Origin: an uncultured Synechococcales cyanobacterium
GTDB taxonomy: Bacteria; Cyanobacteriota; Cyanobacteriia; Thermosynechococcales; Thermosynechococcaceae
Direction: 5' to 3'
Length of the DNA: 64,000 nucleotides
Assembly (NCBI GenBank): GCA_902806435.1
Contig: CADCWO010000069.1
Span: forward strand, 1-64,000
Shown here one piece after another: positions 56,333 to 64,000 of the stretch. The notes beneath the pieces are model-generated. The model was not told where the DNA came from, ran no database searches, and was given only the letters and a program-made list of their open reading frames with translations. How positions within the stretch are numbered: the first letter of the stretch is position 1; every line of letters starts with the position of its first letter. The position numbers and the translations under genes were made by a program.

Positions 56333-59032
56333 ATGGAAACCTTAGAAGAACTTGGTACTAAAGGCGATCGCATGACATTGCCTAAGAAAACTCTACTTGC
56401 TGCTGGGATTCTATTCACTAGTCTAATTGGCGGTTTATACATTGCTGCTTCAACCATCTTGTTGCATAGTCTCAGGCAGGCAGAGGAACAGAATGCTCGC
56501 CAGGCGGTTGCAGGCGTTTTAAGTATCTTTACGCAAACTCAAGAAGACTTTAGTTCGCGGGTGGCAGATTGGGCAGCTTGGGATGAAACCTACGTTTTTA
56601 TCAAAGACGTTAATAAAGATTACGTCGCCTCAAATCTGATTCCGGAAACCCTAGCAATCTTAAAGATCAATCTCGCGTTATACCTCCAGCCTTCTGGCCG
56701 GATTGTCTTTGGCACTGGTTTTGACCTGATACATCAGAAAAAAACAGCTATCCCCAAAGCGTTACAGGCGCCCCTTTCTCCCCAAGATATCCTGCTGCAA
56801 CATTCAGATTCAGCAAGTAGTTTAACGGGGATTATGCTGCTGCCAGAAGGTCCGATGCTAATTAGCTCTCGACCAATTGTCACAAGCGAAATTAAAGGTC
56901 CGATTCGGGGCACGGTGATCTTTGGGCGCTTTCTGGATGCAGAAGCAATTGCTAGATTAGCCAGAATCAGCCGTTTGCAGTTGAGCGTGCATGAGCTGAA
57001 CGAAACTCAACTGCCTGCCGACTTCCAGGCAGCACGCTCTGCTTTATCAGAGCAGAAACCCCTTCTGGTTCACCGATTAAGTGAACAGACTATTGCCGGG
57101 TATACCCTGCTGAAGGATATTTATAATCAGCCTGCGCTGCTATTACGGGTAGACGTACCTAGAGAAACATATAAACAAGGCCAAAACAGCCTGCGTTACC
57201 TGATGGCTTCACTCTTATTAACGGGATTAGTGTTTGGTGGATTAACCTTGTTGCTTTTGAAGCAGTTACTCCTGTCCCAGCGGCAGTGGCAGCAGAGCGA
57301 AGCTCGTTACCGGACGTTGGTTACCCAGGCTTCGGAAGGTATTTTCCTGGTTGACATTGATACCAAACAAATTTTGGAAGCCAACGCCGCGTTTCAGAAG
57401 TTACTCGGTTCTACCTCTGAATGTGGGCTGACCCTTTATGATGTTGTTGCTGAGGAGCGTCAGAGCATTGACCAGGATCTGCTGCTGATTTTGAAAGCAG
57501 ACGATCACTTTACCGGGGAGCGGCAATGCCGTCGTCAGGATGGAGAGTTAGTTGATGTTGAAGTCAATGCCAATGTGATTTCCCACGATGGTAAAGATGC
57601 CTTTTGTTTCCTGGTTCATGATATTACTGAGCGCAAGCAATTTCAGGAACAATTACTGCACAATGCTTTCCACGATTCACTCACGGGTTTAGCAAACCGG
57701 GCCTTGTTTATGAATCGGCTTCAGCATGTAATCCAGCTTGCACAGCGGCGTTCCCTGGATGAGCCCTACTTGTTTGCCGTCATCTTTTTAGACCTTGATC
57801 GCTTCAAAGTGATCAATGACAGCCTGGGACACATGGTTGGCGATCAACTCCTGATTGCGATCGCTCGAAGACTACGCACTTGTCTGCGGGCCAGCGATAC
57901 CTTTGCCCGCTTAGGAGGAGATGAATTTGCCATCCTTCTAGAAGACAACCAAAGTGACACTGACGTATCCGTAATTGTCGACCGGATTCAGCAAGAATTC
58001 AAGAAATCCTTCAGTCTTGAAGCTGTGACACCCCAGAAAGATTTACCGGCAGCTCCTTTACTAGAGATATTTGCTACAGCAAGCATTGGCCTCATCCTTA
58101 ATACAAAAGGGTATCAGCACCCAGAAGAGCTTCTGCGCGATGCTGACATTGCAATGTATCGGGCCAAGGTGCGAGGTAAGGCCTGCTACGAAGTATTTGA
58201 TGTCACCATGCATAACCATGCAGTAGCACAGTTGCAGTTGGAGAATGACCTCCGTCGGGCGATCGAAAAGCAGGAGTTTCAGTTGTACTACCAGCCAATT
58301 ATCTGCCTGAAGACGGGGGGGCTGAGGGGTTTTGAGGCGCTGGTGCGCTGGCAACGCCGTGATAACCTGGTTTCTCCAGCCGAGTTTATCCCGATCGCGG
58401 AAGAGACTGGGCTGATTGTTCCCCTAGGGTGGTGGGTACTGCGAGAGGCTTGCTGCCAAATGCGGTCTTGGCAAAGGCAATTTGGATCAGCTGTAATGCT
58501 CAGCCTAGGTGGCCCGCTGACGATCAGTGTGAACATATCTAGCAAACAGTTTTTGCAACCCAATTTAATCGAACAGATTAAACAAATTCTTCAGGAAACA
58601 GAGCTGGATGCCCGCAGTTTAAAGCTGGAGATCACAGAAAGCACGTTTATGGAAAACGCTGATTCAGCTACTGCCATGCTTTTGGAGATGCAACGCTTGG
58701 GGATTAGGTTGGCGATTGACGACTTTGGTACAGGCTACTCATCCTTGAGCTATTTGAACCGCTTTCCGACTGACACGTTGAAGATTGACCGCTCATTCGT
58801 CATGGGCATGAGTTCTGAGCTAGAGAGCTTAGAGATTGTGCGAATTGTTGTCATGCTGGCCCGGAATTTAGGAATGGATGTGGTTGCTGAAGGAGTGGAA
58901 ACAAGCGAGCAGCTAGCCCAACTTAAAGCGCTGCAATGCCACAACGGCCAAGGATACTTGTTTTCTAAACCCTTACCTATTAAAGGCGCAACTACTTTCC
59001 TAAGCGAACATTATTGTTCGCTCACCTATTGA
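56333..59032 (+). CDS. CHASE4-like/PAS/GGDEF/EAL c-di-GMP enzyme
   Basis: About 899 residues from the ATG at 56333 (TTG at 56300 and ATG at 56372 are options). Domains in order: transmembrane helix, CHASE4-like extracellular sensor (WAAWDETYVFIKDVNKDYV), second membrane helix (LMASLLLTGLVFGGLTLLLL), PAS (ARYRTLVTQASEGIF), GGDEF with intact RLGGDEFAILLED, and EAL with FEALVRW, ITEST and DDFGTGYSSL. Both catalytic sets look complete, so it could both make and break c-di-GMP. No partner gene is adjacent. Confidence 0.93.
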   Translation: METLEELGTKGDRMTLPKKTLLAAGILFTSLIGGLYIAASTILLHSLRQAEEQNARQAVAGVLSIFTQTQEDFSSRVADWAAWDETYVFIKDVNKDYVASNLIPETLAILKINLALYLQPSGRIVFGTGFDLIHQKKTAIPKALQAPLSPQDILLQHSDSASSLTGIMLLPEGPMLISSRPIVTSEIKGPIRGTVIFGRFLDAEAIARLARISRLQLSVHELNETQLPADFQAARSALSEQKPLLVHRLSEQTIAGYTLLKDIYNQPALLLRVDVPRETYKQGQNSLRYLMASLLLTGLVFGGLTLLLLKQLLLSQRQWQQSEARYRTLVTQASEGIFLVDIDTKQILEANAAFQKLLGSTSECGLTLYDVVAEERQSIDQDLLLILKADDHFTGERQCRRQDGELVDVEVNANVISHDGKDAFCFLVHDITERKQFQEQLLHNAFHDSLTGLANRALFMNRLQHVIQLAQRRSLDEPYLFAVIFLDLDRFKVINDSLGHMVGDQLLIAIARRLRTCLRASDTFARLGGDEFAILLEDNQSDTDVSVIVDRIQQEFKKSFSLEAVTPQKDLPAAPLLEIFATASIGLILNTKGYQHPEELLRDADIAMYRAKVRGKACYEVFDVTMHNHAVAQLQLENDLRRAIEKQEFQLYYQPIICLKTGGLRGFEALVRWQRRDNLVSPAEFIPIAEETGLIVPLGWWVLREACCQMRSWQRQFGSAVMLSLGGPLTISVNISSKQFLQPNLIEQIKQILQETELDARSLKLEITESTFMENADSATAMLLEMQRLGIRLAIDDFGTGYSSLSYLNRFPTDTLKIDRSFVMGMSSELESLEIVRIVVMLARNLGMDVVAEGVETSEQLAQLKALQCHNGQGYLFSKPLPIKGATTFLSEHYCSLTY

Positions 59033-59141
59033 GTAGAGAAATGTTTGGGTTAAGACTAGGCATTTGGCTTTGCTGGTGCTCTGCCCATTGCCCGCCAGAG
59101 AAAACGCAAACGGTTATCCTGCCGCCCCAAGGAGCAAAATA

Positions 59142-59693
59142 TTAAGTATTGCCTGCATCCTGTAGCTCAGCGCGAATGCCTTCGATGCGTTTCCGGTTAA
59201 CCCCTAAATCAGACTCTCCTAGCCGTGAAGCAGACCGGGTATGAATTAGATGATTATCCCGATCTAGATAGAACTCAACGTCATCAACAAACCCTAGAAT
59301 CTTACTGCTAAACTCGGCATAGAGGTAATCCGGGGCTTGGGAGATAATTGTTGCTCGATCGCTGCTCTCCAGAATCCTCTTTAGCTTGGCAAACGCTTCA
59401 TCCGGTGTGGTGTTAAAAGTCAAAGGCTCGATCTTGTGATCATCACTGCTCTGGCTCGACACGCAGTTAGGCGTATCGGGACAAGGTGCTAGTTTTCCGT
59501 CATCAACTCCTAAATTGGTCGGTTGGTTGCCCACAAATATCTTTAACCCAAATAGTCCGCCCCCTGAAGAAGATGCAAGATTGGGAGCAGCCTGAGCCAT
59601 CGCAGGCGTAGTTGTTCCCAGCCACAAGGTTACAGCAACCAATAAAGACAAGACGATTACTATTGTCTGGGGGAAGGTAAATAGCTTTTGCAT
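59142..59693 (-). CDS. DUF1499 exported protein
   Basis: 183 residues. Signal peptide (residues 8-34, IVIVLSLLVAVTLWL, then TTTPAMA). DUF1499 region with LAPCPDTPNCVSSQSSDDHKI, ILESSDRATIISQAPDYLYAEF and ASRLGESDLGVNRKRIE. It is exported to the thylakoid lumen or periplasm. The function of the family is unknown; the Cys pair in CPDTPNC could form a disulfide or bind metal. Confidence 0.9.
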   Translation of the reverse strand: MQKLFTFPQTIVIVLSLLVAVTLWLGTTTPAMAQAAPNLASSSGGGLFGLKIFVGNQPTNLGVDDGKLAPCPDTPNCVSSQSSDDHKIEPLTFNTTPDEAFAKLKRILESSDRATIISQAPDYLYAEFSSKILGFVDDVEFYLDRDNHLIHTRSASRLGESDLGVNRKRIEGIRAELQDAGNT

Positions 59694-59795
59694 GGAAGTG
59701 TTATCGCAAGACTAGTTGGACATTGCTTTAGTGTAGTAGGGTCAGCAGAATTGGCGTTCTGACGATATGCAGATTCTCCTGCTAGGGAAGCGGAG

Positions 59796-61301
59796 ATGGT
59801 GAAAAGTACAGTTTTAGCTTTTGGTCAAGGTGGTAGCTCAGCAATGGCAGTGGAATACGATCTAGTTGTGATTGGTGGCAGTGCTGCTGGCTTGTCTGCT
59901 GCTGTTGCCGCAGCCCATCTAAAAGCGCGAGTTGCCCTAGTAGAAGCACATCAGCTCGGGGAAACAACGTTTTTACGCCGTCAAGCTTTGATTGAAGTGG
60001 GGCGAGCTACCCGCCAAGCCCATGCTGCGCCTCAATTTGGGGTTGATAATCTCGCAACAAATGTTGGGGGAGTTTCAGTAAGCTGCGATCGCGCCATGCG
60101 GTGGGCTGAGGGTGTTGTTGCCACCCTAACCGAAAATGACCCCCAGGCAGGTTCAGCGGCTGCCCTAGCAACTTTGGGTGTGGAGGTGATTTTTGGGGGC
60201 GGTCAGTTTCACAATGCGCCGCTATGCTTTAGCGTTAACGGGCGGCAACTGCGATCGCGGGCCTATCTAATTGCAACAGGCACTTATACTGCCAAGCCCA
60301 ACCAGGAATTGCAAGCTACCGGGTATTTGACAAGCGAAGATATCTTATCAAGCTTAAATTTCACTCAGTCTCAAATCCCTCCATCCCTCCAAAACTTACT
60401 GGTGATTGGAGGGGGGCTAGTTGCTACTGAACTTAGTCAAACTCTCAACCGTTTAGGGTCCAATGTGACGATGGTGGTCGAGGCTCCACGCCTCTTAGCC
60501 CAAGAAGATGCCACCGCCGCCCAATTAGTGCAAGCTCAGTTGGAAGCTGAGGGTGTTCGCATCCTTACCGATAGCCGGATAACGCAGGCAAAGCAGCTCA
60601 ATGGTAAGAAGTGGGTTTCAACCGGGGAGTACACCATCGAGGCGAGCGAAATTTTGCTGACTGTCGGGCAGCGCCCCCAGGTGGAATCGCTCAACCTGGA
60701 ATCAGTCGGGGTGCAAGTCGGGAAACAAGGAGTCCAGGTCAATGAAAAACTGCAAACCTCCCATCCTAGAATCTATGCCTGTGGAGAAGTGATTGGCGGC
60801 TACCCGCTGCCCCATGTAGCGCGTTATGAGGCGGCAATTGCTTTGAAAAATGCCTTGTTTTTCCCTAAATTTAAAGTGAACTATCGCGCCGTTCCCTGGG
60901 CAGTATTTTCTGATCCAGAACTAGCCCGTGTCGGGTTAACAGAAGCACAAGCAAGACATCGGTATGGGCAGATTCAGGTTTTGCAACAGTTCTATAAAAC
61001 AATAGCTAAGTCCCAGCTGCGGGGCGAAACCACGGGATTTTGTAAAATGATTGTCTTCAGAGACGGCACCATTCTTGGCGCCCATTTAGTTGGTTCTGCC
61101 GCCGCAGAAGTGGTGCATTTGATTGCTTTAGCAATGCAGCAACGGCTGAAGGTCAAAGCCCTATCTGATTTAGTACACATCTCTCCCACGTTTTTAGAAA
61201 TTAACTTCAAAACTGCTACAGAGTGGGGATTAGGTCAGCAATCAGCACGACAAGACTGGCTGGAAAGCTGGTTCAACCTGCGCCGTGCCTGGTCTTCCTA
61301 G
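59796..61301 (+). CDS. FAD/NAD(P)-dependent oxidoreductase lacking the redox disulfide
   Basis: 501 residues of the mercuric-reductase/dihydrolipoamide-dehydrogenase fold. FAD motif DLVVIGGSAAGLSAA, NAD(P) motif LLVIGGGLVATELSQTL, FAD-ribityl IYACGEVIGG and dimerisation domain from WAVFSDPELARVGLT to the end. At the place of the redox pair CxxxxC it reads LGETTFLRRQAL without Cys, and the C-terminal HPxP dyad reads VHISPTFLE. So it is not a standard disulfide reductase. Start may be 59796 or 59844 (MAVEYDL). It is upstream of the TS-like fusion by 48 bases on the same strand. Confidence 0.82.
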   Translation: MVKSTVLAFGQGGSSAMAVEYDLVVIGGSAAGLSAAVAAAHLKARVALVEAHQLGETTFLRRQALIEVGRATRQAHAAPQFGVDNLATNVGGVSVSCDRAMRWAEGVVATLTENDPQAGSAAALATLGVEVIFGGGQFHNAPLCFSVNGRQLRSRAYLIATGTYTAKPNQELQATGYLTSEDILSSLNFTQSQIPPSLQNLLVIGGGLVATELSQTLNRLGSNVTMVVEAPRLLAQEDATAAQLVQAQLEAEGVRILTDSRITQAKQLNGKKWVSTGEYTIEASEILLTVGQRPQVESLNLESVGVQVGKQGVQVNEKLQTSHPRIYACGEVIGGYPLPHVARYEAAIALKNALFFPKFKVNYRAVPWAVFSDPELARVGLTEAQARHRYGQIQVLQQFYKTIAKSQLRGETTGFCKMIVFRDGTILGAHLVGSAAAEVVHLIALAMQQRLKVKALSDLVHISPTFLEINFKTATEWGLGQQSARQDWLESWFNLRRAWSS

Positions 61302-61349
61302 CAAGTAGTATCCGGTCTGCTAATATCCTAGAAATTCTGCGTATCACCT

Positions 61350-62906
61350 ATGACAGCCACAGGTCAGGCAGCTTACCAATACCAACCCTTGTGCAAACCC
61401 GGCCAACTCATTTGCGGCACTGGGCAAACAGCGGTGATTACAGGTTGGACGGTCAAAGGCGCGATCGCCAAGCGCCTCCAGTCCCAAGAATTTGCAGTCA
61501 TCGGCCAGCTATACAGTCCCACCCGCGGTATCAGCTTTTTAATCCGTAACCTGCTGGCTAATCCCCATGTGCGCTATTTAGTTGTGGTGAATGCCACTAA
61601 AGAAGATCGCAATGCTGGAGGGTGTGATTGTCTACTAGATTTCTTTCGCCACGGATTTGAGGCTGGGGAAAGTGATACGGGACGGCGTTGCTGGGTGGTT
61701 AGCTCTTCCATTCCTGGCTATGTTGACTTTGAAATTGCCGAAAGTGCTTTGGAGCAGTTGCGCCAAAGTATGGAATGGTTTGAGGTCAAGTCGATTTCTG
61801 AAGCTGTGCACCAAGTTCAAGCTTTAGCGCTCCAAGCCCTTAGAGATAACCCGAAACCCTGGGGAGCACCTTTGAGCTTCCCCCAACCGCCAGAGAGCGC
61901 TGTAACAGTGCTGCCAGGACCCCGCTACGGCCACCGAATTGAAGGGAAAACGATCGCCCAAACCTGGGTGAAAATTATTCACCGGATCAAAACAATGGGA
62001 ACCATTCGTCCCACAGGATATGACGGACAATGGCAAGAACTAATTGATTTAATGGCAATTGTCACCGATGAGCCAGCCGGGTTTTACTTTCCTGAGCCAA
62101 ACTATTTGCCCTGCGATCGCCCGTTTATCGAGCAGTACATTTCTCATATTCTGGATGATGCCCCTGACCAAGAAGGAATTCAATATACCTATGGCCAGCG
62201 CCTGCGCTCCTGGTTTGGTCAAGACCAGGTTGAGCAAGTGATTCAAAAATTAATCATTGAAATTGATTCTGCCAGGGCCGTGATGTCTCTTTGGGACGTG
62301 CGCGATCACGCTGCTGACCATAGCCCTCCCTGTCTCAATCACATTTGGCTGCGAGTCACTGAGGGGGAACTATCTTTAACGGCAACTTTCCGCAGTAACG
62401 ACATGTTTGCGGCTTGGCCTGCAAACACGATGGGCTTACGGGCACTACAGGAACATATATGTAGTCAAATTGCCAGTCGTTCCCCTCACAAGCTGAACGT
62501 AGGGCCGCTGATTACTGTCAGTCAGAGCGCCCATATCTACGATGATTGCTGGGAAAATGCCGATCAACTGATTCAAAATCAGTATGCCAAGATCTGCGCT
62601 GCACGAGATTACGCTGACCCAGCAGGGAGCTTTGGCGTGAGTGTGCAGGGCAGTAAAATTCTAGTCGAACACCTGACGCCTGGTGCCGGAGAGGTCGTCA
62701 ATTGCTACTGCGGTACTTCTGCAAGCCAGCTCTATCGCCAGATTTCCGCAGACTGCCCTGTCCTGCAAGTAGAACATGCCCTTTACCTAGGTACAGAGCT
62801 GCAAAAAGCGGAGTTAGCCACAACTACAACGTTTATCTACGAGCAAGATAAGCCGTTGCGGCGCGGAAGTCTGCCGGGGGAATCTTCCCCCGGCAGACTT
62901 CCTTAG
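61350..62906 (+). CDS. MtrA-like / thymidylate-synthase-like / DUF4346 fusion protein
   Basis: 518 residues, three parts. Residues about 15-165 resemble methyltransferase subunit MtrA: AIAKRLQSQEFAVIGQLYSP and NLLANPHVRYLVVV, but the corrinoid-ligating His is not seen. Residues about 195-415 look like a thymidylate synthase catalytic domain: SPPCLNH with Cys328, FRSNDMFAAWPAN with Arg348 and Asn359, and SAHIYDDCWENADQ. Residues about 420-490 resemble DUF4346 (EHALYLGTELQKAE). It may make dTMP or another C5-modified pyrimidine. The last 14 residues come from a 17-bp palindrome. dcd lies tail to tail 33 bases away. Confidence 0.8.
   Translation: MTATGQAAYQYQPLCKPGQLICGTGQTAVITGWTVKGAIAKRLQSQEFAVIGQLYSPTRGISFLIRNLLANPHVRYLVVVNATKEDRNAGGCDCLLDFFRHGFEAGESDTGRRCWVVSSSIPGYVDFEIAESALEQLRQSMEWFEVKSISEAVHQVQALALQALRDNPKPWGAPLSFPQPPESAVTVLPGPRYGHRIEGKTIAQTWVKIIHRIKTMGTIRPTGYDGQWQELIDLMAIVTDEPAGFYFPEPNYLPCDRPFIEQYISHILDDAPDQEGIQYTYGQRLRSWFGQDQVEQVIQKLIIEIDSARAVMSLWDVRDHAADHSPPCLNHIWLRVTEGELSLTATFRSNDMFAAWPANTMGLRALQEHICSQIASRSPHKLNVGPLITVSQSAHIYDDCWENADQLIQNQYAKICAARDYADPAGSFGVSVQGSKILVEHLTPGAGEVVNCYCGTSASQLYRQISADCPVLQVEHALYLGTELQKAELATTTTFIYEQDKPLRRGSLPGESSPGRLP
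62865..62902. repeat. 17-bp perfect hairpin at the 3' end of the TS-like gene
   Basis: GGAAGTCTGCCGGGGGA and its exact complement, with a 4-base loop ATCT. It is within the coding sequence (codons for GSLPGESSPGRL) and ends 1 base before the stop codon TAG. No T-run follows on either strand. It could be a bidirectional terminator-like or mobile palindrome. Confidence 0.85.
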
Positions 62907-62939
62907 CTACCCACCTAAGCTCAAGGAATCATAAGTCAA

Positions 62940-63536
62940 TCAAACACGGGCCAGGGTGACTGTCTCGGTTTGGTCTTGATACTTACCCCGCCGCGCTTCG
63001 TAACTCACTGCACAGGGTTCGCCTTCTAAAAAGAGAAGCTGCACAATTCCCTCATTGGCATAAATTCGGCAGTCAGCACTAGAAGAATTGGAAAACTCTA
63101 AAGTTAAATGACCTCGCCAACCAGCTTCGGCGGGAGTGAGATTGGCAATCAGGCCCGTTCTGGCATAAGTACTTTTCCCAATACAGATGACAGTGACATT
63201 CTCTGGAACAGCTAAGTGCTCCATGGCAACGCCCAAGCCGTAGGAGTGAGCTGGAAGAATAAAGTAGCTACCATCAGTATCCGTGTGTAGCGGGGTTGGT
63301 TCCAGGTTGGCCGGATTGAATTTTTTCGGGTCTACGACTGTGCCCGGAATGTGCCGAAACACCCGGAATTCATTGGTACTGAGCCTGATGTCGTAGCCAT
63401 AGGACGACAATCCGTAGCTAATCACCCGGCGAATTTGTCCATTGTCTGCATCAATTTGTCGAACCAAAGCGGGCTCAAAGGGAGTGATCATCCCTTGCTG
63501 AGCCATTTGGACAATCCACGTATCGTTTTTAATCAC
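62940..63536 (-). CDS. dcd: dCTP deaminase
   Basis: Turns dCTP to dUTP in the pathway to dTMP. 198 residues from GTG 63536 (VIKNDTWIVQMAQQ); the frame is open to 63611 but that would overlap the preceding gene by 44 bases. Motifs: SYGLSSYGYDIRLS, VICIGKSTYARTGL and TPAEAGWRGHLTLEFSN with the catalytic Glu, then EGIVQLLFLEG. Convergent with the TS-like gene. Confidence 0.94.
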   Translation of the reverse strand: MIKNDTWIVQMAQQGMITPFEPALVRQIDADNGQIRRVISYGLSSYGYDIRLSTNEFRVFRHIPGTVVDPKKFNPANLEPTPLHTDTDGSYFILPAHSYGLGVAMEHLAVPENVTVICIGKSTYARTGLIANLTPAEAGWRGHLTLEFSNSSSADCRIYANEGIVQLLFLEGEPCAVSYEARRGKYQDQTETVTLARV

Positions 63537-63567
63537 AGGGGCTACAGAGTAGAGGAAACAGCGATAG

Positions 63568-64000
63568 TTAGGGCCAAGGATTACGGCGAAGTTGCGTAAT
63601 TTGATCTGCAATATCTAAAATGCTTTGTGGCATGTCTGGCCCTGTCAGAATCACATCCACAGGCTTGGGGCGCTCCCTGAGAAGTGCTAGCACCTCCGCT
63701 TCTGGGATCAAACCCAACCGGATTGCCAAACTCAATTCATCTAAAACGACTAGACAGTATTTTTCCTGCAAGACAACTTTCTGTGTATGCTGCCATAGCT
63801 CTAGTAGTGCTTGCGTTTCTGCTGCTTCTAGTTCTGGGGTATCAATACAGCGCGGCACATTACAGCGTAGCCAGTCTAAGTGTTGTCCTAAACAGACAGG
63901 GCGCTCATGACCTTGATTAATTCCGCCTTTGAGAAACTGCACCACTAGGACTGGGGTTCCCTGCCCCGCAATTCTTAGGGCTTGGGCCATCACATTCGTA
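63568..64000 (-). CDS. CobO-like corrinoid adenosyltransferase (partial, 5' end off window)
   Basis: The C-terminal 143 codons of a P-loop protein, cut by the window edge (its start lies beyond 64000). The visible part opens NVMAQALRIAGQGTPVLVVQ with FLKGGINQGHERP, then LDELSLAIRLGLIP (Walker B-like DEL), VILTGPDMPQSILDIADQI and a basic tail. This resembles the CobO/BtuR adenosylcobalamin pathway proteins of cyanobacteria. The usual GKGKTT P loop should be upstream. The upstream gene of dcd, 31 bases apart on the same strand. Confidence 0.75.
   Translation of the reverse strand, partial: TNVMAQALRIAGQGTPVLVVQFLKGGINQGHERPVCLGQHLDWLRCNVPRCIDTPELEAAETQALLELWQHTQKVVLQEKYCLVVLDELSLAIRLGLIPEAEVLALLRERPKPVDVILTGPDMPQSILDIADQITQLRRNPWP

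Noticed and set aside
62865-62902. Standard intrinsic terminator.
   Set aside because: No T-run follows on either strand and it lies inside coding sequence.
61350-62906. Flavodiiron protein.
   Set aside because: No metallo-beta-lactamase His motif (HxHxD) or flavodoxin loop; TS and DUF4346 motifs are present instead.

Overview
The window is chromosomal DNA of a cyanobacterium. The evidence is the frequent HIP1 octamer GCGATCGC, the photosystem II gene psbX next to a Ycf66 gene, a Tab2/Atab2-type translation factor, YggT and DUF751 proteins, and a SynechocystisType mntC-mntA-mntB manganese transporter. Short genes on both strands with many convergent pairs and scattered decaying insertion sequences fit a mid-GC, larger-genome lineage. 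I cannot fix genus or species from the sequence.

Layout. 0-7 kb: nadC, tRNA-Glu, a decayed IS4-type transposase, sodB, rpsN, nth, rseP and a frameshifted plsC. 7-24 kb: a degenerate histidine kinase, a GIY-YIG protein, an inositol-phosphatase family gene, type-4 uracil-DNA glycosylase, hrcA, a rhodanese, a DUF3352 protein, a sugar epimerase, infC, ilvN, ycf66, psbX, YggT, a Uma2 relic, mnmE and a peptidoglycan-binding protein. 24-31 kb: a nitroreductase, threonine aldolase, an IS982 element carrying two 26-bp mini-repeats, prfB with its programmed +1 frameshift, then gdmH-hypA-hypB behind a guanidine-I riboswitch. 31-45 kb: secG, gpmI, argD, a K+ channel, a Tab2/sppA/phosphodiester-glycosidase group, an orphan Dam methylase, rbfA, nagZ and tyrA. 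46-52 kb: a cation-efflux protein and mntCAB, bracketed by two IS630-type relics and a broken mntH, then rimO. 52-64 kb: a Bax-inhibitor-like protein, lipA, a GGDEF-EAL protein, a disulfide-less flavoprotein, an MtrA-like/thymidylate-synthase-like/DUF4346 fusion, dcd and the start-less end of a cobO-like gene.

How genes work together. The clearest system is guanidine use. A guanidine-I (ykkC) aptamer overlaps an intrinsic terminator ahead of a Ni-dependent guanidine hydrolase, and the two Ni chaperones that load it follow in the same operon. A second group is nucleotide and one-carbon metabolism at the right edge: dCTP deaminase feeds dUMP, the neighbouring fusion protein keeps thymidylate-synthase motifs, and a corrinoid adenosyltransferase-like gene lies beside them. 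A third is manganese: the ABC importer is intact while only the last part of an Nramp importer survives next to it.

No CRISPR array, rRNA, prophage or defence island was seen. Starts were moved inward from the longest open frame where a Shine-Dalgarno or family length supported it, and each case is stated.
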